64,000 bases of DNA, from NCBI GenBank assembly GCA_964570685.1, contig CAZMZC010000003.1:33232-97231 (forward strand), given 5' to 3'. Of the stretch, positions 41,048 to 49,538 are shown piece by piece. Position numbers and translations under genes: made by a program. The notes under the pieces were generated by a model. It saw nothing but the letters and a program-made list of their open reading frames with translations, searched no databases and was not told where the DNA came from. The first letter of the stretch is position 1; each line of letters begins with the position of its first letter. The DNA is from UBA1189 sp964570685. Lineage in GTDB: Bacteria; Bacteroidota; Bacteroidia; Bacteroidales; Bacteroidaceae.

Positions 41048-41470
41048 TCAAAGAGATATTTGAAGCGAGCCTATTCTTTTGCTTATATCCTGTAGGGCGT
41101 AATTGAATGTGTCAACATCATCGCTGCTTAGCGAATATACCTTACCTCTGACCTTGTAGCCATAGATGCGCTGCTGTAGCCAAGCTGCCGACTTCCCAAA
41201 ATAGTTCTTGGCGATGTATGACACGGATACGATGTCCTTCACCTGCTCGAACTGTTCCTGAATGCTCAGTTGCTTCTTGAACTCCTCGACTTTATTGTTG
41301 AGTGAGTCAAATCGGTTTAGCATGAAGTCAGCTATAGCTTCAGCATCCTCAGGGGTGGTGTAGTGCTCCTTGATATACAGAAACTTTTCCTGATATTGGG
41401 TGTCGTTCTCATCGGTCGTGGCATTCATTATTGCGCCCAACTCTTTCAATTCTTCCTGTAGGGTTTTCAT
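41048..41470 (-). CDS. DUF5053 protein
   Basis: About 140 residues from ATG 41470. Long N-terminal coiled-coil-like part, then SVSYIAKNYFGKSAAWLQQR and FNYALQDISKRIGSL, the DUF5053 core also present in the 6,845 protein. Likely DNA-binding and regulatory. Second gene of a minus-strand operon near the integrase. Confidence 0.75.
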   Translation of the reverse strand: MKTLQEELKELGAIMNATTDENDTQYQEKFLYIKEHYTTPEDAEAIADFMLNRFDSLNNKVEEFKKQLSIQEQFEQVKDIVSVSYIAKNYFGKSAAWLQQRIYGYKVRGKVYSLSSDDVDTFNYALQDISKRIGSLQISL

Positions 41471-41493
41471 ATCTTGATTGGTTTTGTGACCCC

Positions 41494-41709
41494 TCACAAG
41501 GAGGGGTCGATGTTAATACCTAATTCTTTCAGTCTCTCTTTGCAGAACTTGATGCCTCTTTCAACTTGTCCCTTTCGGTCGAGTATTGCATCCATTTTCC
41601 TTTCGGGAATTTCGGGACTGTTCATAAACGTCCATTCGCACATCTTTTGTTCTAACTTGAGTTGTGCCAACTTGGCAAGCAACTCTTTCTTTTCTTGTTC
41701 TCTGTTCAT
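41494..41709 (-). CDS. Small coiled-coil phage protein
   Basis: A 71-residue protein (MNREQEKKELLAKLAQLKLE, then GIKFCKERLKELGINIDP) with strong heptad character. First gene of the minus-strand operon downstream of the promoter at 41,738. Confidence 0.6.
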   Translation of the reverse strand: MNREQEKKELLAKLAQLKLEQKMCEWTFMNSPEIPERKMDAILDRKGQVERGIKFCKERLKELGINIDPSL

Positions 41710-41737
41710 AATCTCTTGTTTTTCTTAATTGACACTG

Positions 41738-41745
41738 CAAAGATA
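41738..41745 (-). promoter_or_regulatory. Promoter -7 box (TATCTTTG, minus strand)
   Basis: CAAAGATA on plus. It lies 29 bases before the ATG of the 41,709 gene. Confidence 0.55.
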
Positions 41746-41806
41746 CATAGTAAATTTGTTATGTGCAAGTAAATGCATAATAATTTTGTTATGTTTTTAT
41801 TGTTTT

Positions 41807-42982
41807 TTATAGATTCCCCTCGAAATTCATTAATTCGGGGTGGGCTTTCATCTGTTCCTTTCGTACATATTTGTTAGTTACGGCTACTGATGAGTGCCGT
41901 GCCTGGTCTTTCGCTACAGTGAGACCTACCGCATCGATGGCATCTGTAATGCCGCTATCCTTGAGGGAGTAGAACTGGTAGTAGTCTGGCCAATTCAATG
42001 CCTGGCGTACTTTTACGAAATATTCACGGAAAATTCGTCCCTCTTCTTTTTTCTCTGACGGAATGAACCCTTTGCCGAATAGGTAGAAAGTGTCCGGGTG
42101 GTTGAAAGTTTCCAATTCTACCATCAGACGGATAATCTTGGCTGGAATAGTTACAACGGCATCCTTCCTGTTTTTTGTAAACTCGTGTGAAAGATACAGA
42201 GTCTGCTCCTTCAGATTGAAGTCCTTCAGCTGAATGTAGGTCAGTTCATTGGGACGTACAAGTGTGTAGTACATCATGAGGCAGGCCAACAGGAAATGAC
42301 GGTTCTCCTTCTCCAAATACTCGGCCAGCTGCTTGATGTCTTTTTCCTCAATAGGCTTGCGCTGCTTCTCGTTCACGCGAAGCCGGGTAAGTTGCTCCGC
42401 AAAATTCGTTTCCATGAATCCGTTACTCTTCATATAAGCGCAGAACGATGACAGCCAGTTGAGGTAATTGTTGCGTGTACGTGTCGATGTGTCCCTATCT
42501 ATATATATGTGTTCCAAGAAACCTTCAAAAAATGGGAGGTCAAGCTGGTACATATATATATAAGGAGTAGGTTGCTGCTCGATATATTTCTCCAGCTTGT
42601 TGAGCCTGCATAGATAGTTGTCGATGGTAGCCTTTTTTATGACATCCTCCTTCAGCTTCTTGGCCAGGAACCTCCGATACTTGAGAATGCTTTCCTCTAT
42701 CACGGCAAAACCTCTTCTTCCTCTTTCCTGTACAAGTGGGTTCCAGCCTTGTGCAAGTTTTCTTGCCACCTCATCACGGAAACGTAGCGCTGCTTCATCA
42801 CGTTCACGCTTCGACTTGATGTGGTTGAACTTTTTTTTCAGTCTCTTCAATTTCGGATTTCCGTCCAATACTGACTGAGGGTCAAGTACATACCAATATA
42901 CATACGCCTCTTTCCCTTTTTTTGAGTATATAGGTGTTTTATATTGTACAATTCCATCGTAGTTCAATCTTTGCTTTATCAT
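41807..42982 (-). CDS. int: Tyrosine integrase
   Basis: A 391-residue site-specific recombinase. Residues about 90-215 are the SAM-like core-binding domain. The catalytic domain has TLVRPNELTYIQLKD (first Arg), FTKNRKDAVVTIP (Lys), FYSLKDSGITDAI in place of the HxLR box, ARHSS (His) and NKYV (Tyr). YSLKDxGIT is the normal form in one Bacteroidales integrase family, so it is not a defect. It reads away from the tRNA and its start lies about 80 bp from the att site. Confidence 0.9.
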   Translation of the reverse strand: MIKQRLNYDGIVQYKTPIYSKKGKEAYVYWYVLDPQSVLDGNPKLKRLKKKFNHIKSKRERDEAALRFRDEVARKLAQGWNPLVQERGRRGFAVIEESILKYRRFLAKKLKEDVIKKATIDNYLCRLNKLEKYIEQQPTPYIYMYQLDLPFFEGFLEHIYIDRDTSTRTRNNYLNWLSSFCAYMKSNGFMETNFAEQLTRLRVNEKQRKPIEEKDIKQLAEYLEKENRHFLLACLMMYYTLVRPNELTYIQLKDFNLKEQTLYLSHEFTKNRKDAVVTIPAKIIRLMVELETFNHPDTFYLFGKGFIPSEKKEEGRIFREYFVKVRQALNWPDYYQFYSLKDSGITDAIDAVGLTVAKDQARHSSVAVTNKYVRKEQMKAHPELMNFEGNL

Positions 42983-43014
42983 AACTTGTCCCTTTCTTGT
43001 CCCGGTAGGAAAAT

Positions 43015-43062
43015 AAAAAATGGGACAACTTACCGATTATCAGTAAATTGTCCCATAAGTTG
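43015..43062 (-). terminator. tRNA-Pro terminator and attachment region
   Basis: On the minus strand TGGGACAATTTAC pairs with GTAAGTTGTCCCA (43021-43055 in plus coordinates, one mismatch) followed by T6, ending the tRNA transcript. GACAACTTA-type repeats continue to the tRNA 3' end, so integrase arm sites or att may overlap this terminator. Confidence 0.65.
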
Positions 43063-43135
43063 TCGGGATGACACGACTCGAACGTGCGACCCCTTGGTCC
43101 CAAACCAAGTATACTACCAACTGTACTACATCCCG
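43063..43135 (-). tRNA. tRNA-Pro(UGG), attachment gene
   Basis: 73 nt. Acceptor CGGGATG pairs with CATCCCG, discriminator A, anticodon arm CTTGG-TTTGGGA-CCAAG gives UGG, and the T arm contains TTCGAGT. CCA is not encoded. Its 3' end borders the prophage. Confidence 0.95.
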
Positions 43136-43160
43136 AATGCTTTCTCTATGAAAAGCGCTG

Positions 43161-43168
43161 CAAAGATA
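43161..43168 (-). promoter_or_regulatory. Promoter -7 box for tRNA-Pro
   Basis: TATCTTTG on the minus strand, 25 bases before the tRNA 5' end. Confidence 0.6.
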
Positions 43169-43289
43169 GTGCAAACCGAACGAAAATGCAAATTTATTTG
43201 CAATTTTCTGAGGTGCCGCCTGTCTTCTGCTTGTAAAACGAGTTGGAGTCGTGCTTTTACCTAATTTATGCCTATGGGGTGTGTATGAA

Positions 43290-44570
43290 TCAGTATGCAA
43301 ATAAGGGATAATTCTTCATCTTTTCGTTCACACGAGCACGAACGTTGGCGATAACCTCTTCGTTGTCTACGTTGGAGAGTACGGTCTCAATCATCTCGGC
43401 AATCTCTACCATGAGGTCTTCCTTGGCACCACGGGTGGTGATGGCAGGTGTGCCGAGACGGATACCTGATGTCTGGAATGCTGATCGGCTGTCGAAGGGT
43501 ACCATGTTTTTATTGACCGTGATGTCGGCCGATACGAGTGCCTTCTCGGCTACCTTACCGGTAAGATCGGGGTACTTCTCACGCAGGTCTACAAGCATGC
43601 TGTGGTTGTCAGTGCCACCTGATACAATGGTGAAGCCGCGGGCAATGAGAGCCTCGGCCAGTGCTTTGGCATTCTTCTGCACTTGTGTCTGATACTCCTT
43701 GTATTCGGGCTGCAAGGCTTCGCCAAAGGCTACTGCCTTGGCTGCGATGACGTGCTCAAGCGGACCACCTTGGATGCCGGGGAATACGGCAGAGTCGAGC
43801 AGGGCAGACATCATCTTCACTTCGCCCTTCGGTGTGGTCTTTCCCCAAGGGTTGGGGAAGTCCTTACCCATCATGATGACACCACCGCGAGGGCCGCGGA
43901 GGGTCTTGTGGGTAGTAGAGGTTACGATATGGGCATACTTGACGGGATTGTCGAGCAGACCTGCTGCGATGAGTCCGGCAGGGTGTGCCATGTCGATCAT
44001 GAGGATGGCACCTACCTTGTCGGCAATCTCGCGCATGCGTTTGTAGTCCCATTCGCGTGAGTAAGCCGAACCACCGCCCACAATCAGTTTGGGTTGTTCG
44101 CGCAGGGCTACCTCTTCCATCTGGTCATAGTCTACACGGCCAGTCTCCTTGTTCAGGTTATACTCGCACGGAGTATAGAGGATACCCGATGTGTTGACGA
44201 GTGAGCCGTGTGAGAGGTGTCCGCCATGAGCGAGGTTGAGTCCCATGAACTTGTCGCCTGGATTGAGGCAGGCAAGGAATACCGCAGCGTTGGCCTGGGC
44301 GCCAGAGTGGGGCTGTACATTGGCCCATTCAGCTCCGAAGAGCTCTTTCAGGCGGTCGATAGCTAGTTGCTCGCTCTTGTCTACCACCTCGCAGCCTCCA
44401 TAGTAGCGGCGACCGGGGTAGCCCTCGGCATATTTGTTGGTCATACAAGAGCCCATGGCCTGCATCACCTGGTCGCTAACGAAGTTTTCCGATGCAATGA
44501 GCTCGATACCTTTAAGTTGTCTCTGATGTTCCTCTTCTATCAAGTGGAATACTAAATCGTCTCTTTTCAT
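43290..44570 (-). CDS. glyA: Serine hydroxymethyltransferase
   Basis: 426 residues, the usual length. The PLP-dependent enzyme interconverts serine and glycine while moving a one-carbon unit to tetrahydrofolate in the cytoplasm. The PLP lysine lies in STTHKTLRGPRGG near residue 230, and IELIASENFVS plus GYPGRRYYGGCE near the N-terminus are family signatures. The start is ATG 44570 (MKRDDLVFHLI). A longer upstream frame would place hydrophobic non-family residues before it. It is the first host gene beyond the tRNA. Confidence 0.95.
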   Translation of the reverse strand: MKRDDLVFHLIEEEHQRQLKGIELIASENFVSDQVMQAMGSCMTNKYAEGYPGRRYYGGCEVVDKSEQLAIDRLKELFGAEWANVQPHSGAQANAAVFLACLNPGDKFMGLNLAHGGHLSHGSLVNTSGILYTPCEYNLNKETGRVDYDQMEEVALREQPKLIVGGGSAYSREWDYKRMREIADKVGAILMIDMAHPAGLIAAGLLDNPVKYAHIVTSTTHKTLRGPRGGVIMMGKDFPNPWGKTTPKGEVKMMSALLDSAVFPGIQGGPLEHVIAAKAVAFGEALQPEYKEYQTQVQKNAKALAEALIARGFTIVSGGTDNHSMLVDLREKYPDLTGKVAEKALVSADITVNKNMVPFDSRSAFQTSGIRLGTPAITTRGAKEDLMVEIAEMIETVLSNVDNEEVIANVRARVNEKMKNYPLFAY

Positions 44571-44676
44571 TGTGAGTGTAAAATTATAGTTGTTATCCTT
44601 GTTTGGGGTTGCAAATGTATACAAAAAACATCGAATTATGAACAATTTGTTAAATAAAATGCCTGTTCCCCTTGAT

Positions 44677-45210
44677 TTATTTAATTTTGTACACCTCGCG
44701 ATACAGCTTTTCGGCTATTTCACGGAAGTCTGTGCTGGTTGGGAGGGTCCCCATCAGACGTAATGGAATTTCCATGCGGTCGGGTGCATAAGGTGGCTGG
44801 GTGTATTCATAATCGTATAGTGTGAGTCCACGCCGCTCGTAGAAACTTACCCTGCGTCGTGTGAGGGTGTCTGTGGGAGGCTCCACTTCCAGTATGATAG
44901 GGAGGGGTAGTACTTCCGTTATGAATGTTTGTAGTGCCATGCTGCCATATCCTTGCGAACGCAAGGTGACAGTCAAGGCGAAATGCTCTATATATATAAA
45001 GGTGTCAAATTGCCATCTGGTGAGGATGCCCACGAAACGCTCCTTTTCGTCGAGGAGCGCCATGGCGCTGAAACGTGGCTCATCGGTCAGCAGGCGGATT
45101 ATGTCATTCGTAGGCCTTTGCTCGTCGATGGGAAATGATGTGGTGTAGGTGTCTAGGAATAGTGCCCATGACGGGTCTTCCGTGTTGTGTATGGTGTGGA
45201 AATGTATCAT
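44677..45210 (-). CDS. GNAT-family N-acetyltransferase
   Basis: A 177-residue acetyltransferase. Acetyl-CoA binding is shown by LRSQGYGSMALQTF (RxxGxG) at about residues 83-96, with a preceding beta-strand IEHFALTVT. Substrate unknown. A minus-strand TATCTTTG box at 45219 supplies a promoter. Confidence 0.8.
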   Translation of the reverse strand: MIHFHTIHNTEDPSWALFLDTYTTSFPIDEQRPTNDIIRLLTDEPRFSAMALLDEKERFVGILTRWQFDTFIYIEHFALTVTLRSQGYGSMALQTFITEVLPLPIILEVEPPTDTLTRRRVSFYERRGLTLYDYEYTQPPYAPDRMEIPLRLMGTLPTSTDFREIAEKLYREVYKIK

Positions 45211-45218
45211 AACTACTG

Positions 45219-45277
45219 CAAAGATAAAAAAATAAAGAAGAAAAACTTTTGTTCTATAAAGAAATATGTTACCTTTG
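45219..45277. promoter_or_regulatory. Divergent promoter boxes (GNAT and riboswitch transcripts)
   Basis: CAAAGATA (45219-45226) is a TATCTTTG box for the leftward GNAT gene. TACCTTTG (45270-45277) is the box for the rightward riboswitch transcript. Confidence 0.6.
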
Positions 45278-45287
45278 CCTCAGTTTT

Positions 45288-45515
45288 GTTCCAGATGCCC
45301 CGGCTGCGGGCTATGGATGAAAAGGGAATCAGGTGAGAGTCCTGGACAGTCCCGCTGCTGTGTACCCTTGTGTTGCACATCGAATCTATTGCCACTGATG
45401 CTCTTTGGGAGGTTAGAGGTTAAGGGTTAGGCCACTAAACACTAAACTCTAAACAAAACATTGGGAAGGCCGATGTGCAGGGGTAAGTCAGAAGACCTGC
45501 AAAACCAGTTAAACC
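45288..45515 (+). ncRNA. Cobalamin riboswitch
   Basis: The conserved core is clear: GAATCAGGTGAGAGTCCTGG, then ACAGTCCCGCTGCTGTG (45327-45362), GCCACTG (45391), GGGAAGGCC and the B12 box AAGTCAGAAGACCTGC (about 45,485-45,500). A peripheral arm at 45,411-45,455 is built of TTAG/CTAA repeats. It binds adenosyl- or another cobalamin and represses the gene below when B12 is plentiful. Confidence 0.93.
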
Positions 45516-45581
45516 GCGTGTATTCGAGGAAAGTATGCGTAGGGACACATTTTGTTTTACTTTCTTATCTAAAAAAAACAA

Positions 45582-46736
45582 ATGAAGAAAGTGTACCGTA
45601 GCGCATTGTGCGCTTGTTTGGCAGGCTTCGTGCTTGCAAGTTGCGAACCCGTAGACCCATACACTGGAAATGAAGGGGAGAGTGGAGGTTCAGATTCCAT
45701 TGTGGTCAAGCCGGATGGGTCGCCGGATTCCACAATTGTTCAAACCAAAGACTCTTTGTCTAAGGTGTTTATTTTATGCGAAGGTCTGTACCAAGCTAAC
45801 AACGCCGATTTGTCGATGTACCTGCCCGACAGCCTTTCGTGTACCCCCGAGTACTATCTGACACAGAATGACCAGTACTTAGGCGACACGGGACAGGATA
45901 TCCTCTATCACAAGGGCTATCTCTACGTCTCGGTCTATGGCTCTTCGTATGTGGCTAAGCTCGACATCGAGGGGAAGGAGCTTGCACGCCATCCATTCTC
46001 GACCGAGGAAGGCCAGCCCCGCTATCTTACTGCCGATGGCGATTACATCTATGTTACCCTCTACAGCGGCAAGGTGGCCAAGATGAAGGCCGATGACCTC
46101 AGTGTAGTAGATTATGCTCCCGTAGGCATGAACCCCGAGGATATTATCCTGCACAAGGGCCAACTGCTCGTGGCCAACTCGGGCTGGGGGTACGACAATC
46201 GGGTGACAGTCATCGATGTGGCCACTTTCGACTCCATAGCCTCCATTACCGTAGAGTGGAACCCCCAGCAGTTTGTCGTGGCAGGCGATAGCGTATACCT
46301 CCTCGCCAACGGACAGTACGATGAGAACTGGAATTGCGACTACCCCGTGCAGCATATTGATGTGGCTACAGGCGAGGTGCGCACCATCACCCATGCTACC
46401 CGTGCCGTGGCCTATGACGGCACTCTCTACCTATGTAGCTCTACCACTGACTGGGCTACCTACGAGACTGTGAACCACTATTTCACCTATGATGTGGCCA
46501 CGGCTACCGTAAGCAACGAGTCGTTCCTGCAGGGCGACACCGAAGAGCTGACCTCCAACAGCGTATACATGATGGAGGTGAACCCGAAGAATGGTGACCT
46601 TTACATCGGCCTTGCAGGCAACAAGTTCGTGTCGTCGGGCATGATACACCGCTGTGACAAGGATGGCCGCCTCATCCATCGCTTCGATGTAGGCGGTGCC
46701 AACCCCAATCAGGCGGCTTTCGTCAACTACGAATAA
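45582..46736 (+). CDS. BtuG-like beta-propeller lipoprotein under B12 control
   Basis: A 384-residue lipoprotein. The signal has a lipobox ending LASC (Cys21), so it is anchored to the outer membrane. The rest is a seven-bladed YVTN/DUF5074-type beta-propeller with repeats such as GDYIYVTLYSGKVAKMKADD and NSGWGYDNRVTVIDVATFDS. In Bacteroides, BtuG proteins of this fold bind cobalamin at the cell surface next to the transporter BtuB. The riboswitch supports that role here. It stands alone without btuB. Substrate is inferred. Confidence 0.78.
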   Translation: MKKVYRSALCACLAGFVLASCEPVDPYTGNEGESGGSDSIVVKPDGSPDSTIVQTKDSLSKVFILCEGLYQANNADLSMYLPDSLSCTPEYYLTQNDQYLGDTGQDILYHKGYLYVSVYGSSYVAKLDIEGKELARHPFSTEEGQPRYLTADGDYIYVTLYSGKVAKMKADDLSVVDYAPVGMNPEDIILHKGQLLVANSGWGYDNRVTVIDVATFDSIASITVEWNPQQFVVAGDSVYLLANGQYDENWNCDYPVQHIDVATGEVRTITHATRAVAYDGTLYLCSSTTDWATYETVNHYFTYDVATATVSNESFLQGDTEELTSNSVYMMEVNPKNGDLYIGLAGNKFVSSGMIHRCDKDGRLIHRFDVGGANPNQAAFVNYE

Positions 46737-46763
46737 TATAAATATAGAGAATAATATACTATT

Positions 46764-46808
46764 TGCCAAGCGGTGGTCTCTCTCGTGAGAAAGGGGCCAC
46801 CGCAAATT
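46764..46808 (+). terminator. Hairpin after the lipoprotein gene
   Basis: GCGGTGG (46770-46776) pairs with CCACCGC (46797-46803) within a longer TTTGC/GCAAA pair. The T tail is weak, so termination is probable but not strong. Confidence 0.55.
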
Positions 46809-46926
46809 GTGTGTGAAATGGCGTATTGTCTGTGAGCTCGGTTTTTTTCTTCCAAATAATTTGTCATGTCGCGAAATTTGTGTAATTTTACACGTTTTTA
46901 TATTCCGACAGAATTACTATTAAAAT

Positions 46927-49497
46927 ATGAATTTAGATCAAGACAGAATCATTAAGGTCGATATTGAGCAGGAGATGCGCAAATCGTATATCGACTACTC
47001 TATGTCGGTGATTGTGGAGCGTGCGTTGCCCGATGTGCGCGACGGCCTCAAGCCCGTTCACCGAAGAATCCTTTACAGTATGATGAAGGAGGGTAATACC
47101 TCGGACAAGGGATACCGCAAGTCGGCACGTACGGTGGGTGACGTGATGGGTAAGTATCACCCTCATGGCGACTCGTCCATCTATGGCTCATTGGTGCGTA
47201 TGGCACAGGAGTGGGCTATGCGCTACACGCTGATTGATGGTCAGGGTAACTTCGGCTCGGTCGATGGTGACAGTCCTGCCGCCATGCGTTATACCGAGGC
47301 CCGACTCAACAAGATTGGTGAGGATATGATGCAGGATATCAACAAGGAGACTGTAAACTTCCAGCCCAATTATGATGAGAAGGACGTGGAGCCTTGTGTG
47401 CTCTCGACCCGTATCCCCAACTTACTGGTGAATGGTGCCACGGGTATTGCCGTAGGTATGGCTACCAATATGCCTACACACAACTTGCGTGAGGTAATCA
47501 ACGCTTGTGTGGCCTACATCGACAACCCCGAGCTTACCACCGAGGAATTGATGGAGTATGTGAAGGCTCCTGACTTCCCCACAGGAGGATATATATATGG
47601 TATGGCTGGCGTGAAGGATGCCTACGAGACGGGTCGTGGACGCGTAGTGATGCGTGCCAAGACCGAGATCGAGACCGACACCAACCACGACAAGATTATC
47701 GTGACTGAGATACCTTACGGCGTGAATAAGGCCGAACTCATCAAATATATTGCCGGTCTTGTGAGCGACAAGAAGATTGACGGCATCAGCAATGTCAACG
47801 ACGAGTCTGACAAGGACGGTATGCGTATCGTGATTGATGTGAAGCGCGATGCCAATGCCAGCGTGGTGCTCAACAAGCTGTTCAAGATGACCCAGCTGCA
47901 GACTGCCTTCAGTGTCAACAGCGTGGCCCTTATCCCTTGCGGTGAAGGCAACAAGCTGAGACCTAAGGTACTCTCGCTGCGCGATTGCATCAAGTACTTC
48001 GTAGAGCATCGTCACGAGGTGGTCATCCGCCGCACAAAGTACGACTTGCGCAAGGCTGAGGAGCGTGCCCATATCTTGGAAGGTCTTATCATTGCTTCGG
48101 ACAATATTGATGAGGTAATCTATATCATCAAGGCTGCTCATACACCAGCCGACGCTATTGTCGGATTGATGGAGCGCTTCTCGCTCTCCGATGTGCAGGC
48201 ACGTGCTATCGTAGAGATGCGTCTGCGCCAGCTCACAGGTCTGCAGCAAGAGCAGTTGCATGCCGAGTATGACGAGATCATGAAGCTCATTGCTCACTTG
48301 AAGGAGATTCTCGTCAACGACGACCTCTGCAAGCAGGTGATGAAGGACGAGCTCATCGAGGTTTCCGACAAGTACGGCGACAACCGTAAGACAGAGATTG
48401 TATACTCTTCTGAGGAGTTTAACCCCGAAGACTTCTATGCCGATGACGAAATGGTCATCACCATCTCTCACCTCGGCTATATCAAGCGTACTCCGCTGAG
48501 CGAGTTCCGCACACAGAACCGTGGCGGCGTAGGCTCAAAGGGTAGCGACACTCGTGAGGCCGACTTCGTAGAGTACATCTACATGGCAACGATGCACAAT
48601 ACGATGATCTTCTTCACCCAGAAGGGACGTTGCTATTGGCTCAAGGTATATGAAATCCCCGAGGGCACCAAGAACTCGAAGGGACGCGCCATCCAGAACA
48701 TGCTCAACATCGATGCCGACGATAAGGTGAACGCATTCGTACATGTGAAGAACCTTGCCGACAAGGATTTCGTGAACTCACACTACCTGATGTTCTGTAC
48801 CAAGAACGGTGTAGTGAAGAAGACCTGCTTGGAGGCATACTCACGTCCTCGTACCAATGGTGTGAATGCCATCACCATCCGTGAAGATGACCGCGTGATT
48901 GAAGTGGTAATGACCAACGGCGACAACGAAATCGTATTGGCCAACAAGAACGGTCGCGCCATCCGCTTCCACGAAGGCGTAGTGCGTGAGATGGGCCGTA
49001 CGGCAACCGGTGTTCGCGGTATGACACTCGACGAGGACGGTCAGGACGAGGTAATCGGAATGATTGTAATCAACGATGCCGAGTACGAAAACATCATGGT
49101 GGTTTCTGAGCAGGGCTATGGTAAGCGTAGCGATGTGGAAGAGTACCGCATCACCAATCGTGGTGGTAAGGGTGTGAAGACACTGGATGTTACAGAGAAG
49201 ACTGGTAAGCTCGTGGCCATCAAGACTGTGACTGATGATAATGACTTGATGATTATCAACAAGTCGGGCGTAGTTATCCGTCTCAAGGTGGCTGACGTGC
49301 GCATCCAGGGCCGCGCTACACAGGGTGTACGACTCATCAATCTCGGCAAGCGTAACGACCAGATTAGTTCGGTATGTAAGGTTACTACAGAAACAGAGGA
49401 ACCTGAGGTACAGGACGCAGAGATTGTAGAGGGTGATACTCCTGCGGTAGAAACGACAGAGTCTTCTGAAAACGTTGAACAAACCAATGAACAATAA
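46927..49497 (+). CDS. gyrA: DNA gyrase subunit A
   Basis: An 856-residue full-length GyrA. It breaks and rejoins DNA during ATP-driven supercoiling with GyrB. Active-site Tyr122 lies in AAMRYTEARL, and the quinolone region is HPHGDSSIYGSLVRMAQ with Ser83 and, at the position equal to E. coli Asp87, Gly87. The C-terminal beta-pinwheel begins near residue 500, with the GyrA box-like TQNRGGVGSKG present. An acidic tail ends the protein. It stands alone with no gyrB neighbour, as is usual. Confidence 0.95.
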   Translation: MNLDQDRIIKVDIEQEMRKSYIDYSMSVIVERALPDVRDGLKPVHRRILYSMMKEGNTSDKGYRKSARTVGDVMGKYHPHGDSSIYGSLVRMAQEWAMRYTLIDGQGNFGSVDGDSPAAMRYTEARLNKIGEDMMQDINKETVNFQPNYDEKDVEPCVLSTRIPNLLVNGATGIAVGMATNMPTHNLREVINACVAYIDNPELTTEELMEYVKAPDFPTGGYIYGMAGVKDAYETGRGRVVMRAKTEIETDTNHDKIIVTEIPYGVNKAELIKYIAGLVSDKKIDGISNVNDESDKDGMRIVIDVKRDANASVVLNKLFKMTQLQTAFSVNSVALIPCGEGNKLRPKVLSLRDCIKYFVEHRHEVVIRRTKYDLRKAEERAHILEGLIIASDNIDEVIYIIKAAHTPADAIVGLMERFSLSDVQARAIVEMRLRQLTGLQQEQLHAEYDEIMKLIAHLKEILVNDDLCKQVMKDELIEVSDKYGDNRKTEIVYSSEEFNPEDFYADDEMVITISHLGYIKRTPLSEFRTQNRGGVGSKGSDTREADFVEYIYMATMHNTMIFFTQKGRCYWLKVYEIPEGTKNSKGRAIQNMLNIDADDKVNAFVHVKNLADKDFVNSHYLMFCTKNGVVKKTCLEAYSRPRTNGVNAITIREDDRVIEVVMTNGDNEIVLANKNGRAIRFHEGVVREMGRTATGVRGMTLDEDGQDEVIGMIVINDAEYENIMVVSEQGYGKRSDVEEYRITNRGGKGVKTLDVTEKTGKLVAIKTVTDDNDLMIINKSGVVIRLKVADVRIQGRATQGVRLINLGKRNDQISSVCKVTTETEEPEVQDAEIVEGDTPAVETTESSENVEQTNEQ

Positions 49498-49538
49498 ACT
49501 TAACAAACATAATCAATAATCACTAAATCATTAAAGGT

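Larger units (their letters stand above)
1..43062. mobile_element. Prophage, right part, integrated at tRNA-Pro
   Basis: The block from the window start to the tRNA-Pro gene reads as one prophage. In order it has a repressor and divergent early operon, primase, small regulators, lysis cassette, connector and tail genes, a DGR, small genes, and a tyrosine integrase whose start lies about 80 bp from the tRNA. The right junction is the 3' end of tRNA-Pro(UGG). The left junction is outside the window. No complete terminase large subunit and no recognisable major capsid protein were found inside the window, so functionality as a virus cannot be assumed. Confidence 0.9.

Noticed and set aside
41807..42982. 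Integrase judged inactive because the HxLR box reads YSLK
   Set aside because: The YSLKDxGIT form is, from memory, standard in a Bacteroidales integrase family, and the other catalytic residues are present.
47422..48471. Minus-strand frame of 349 codons inside gyrA
   Set aside because: Shadow of gyrA, which is complete and conserved in the other strand.
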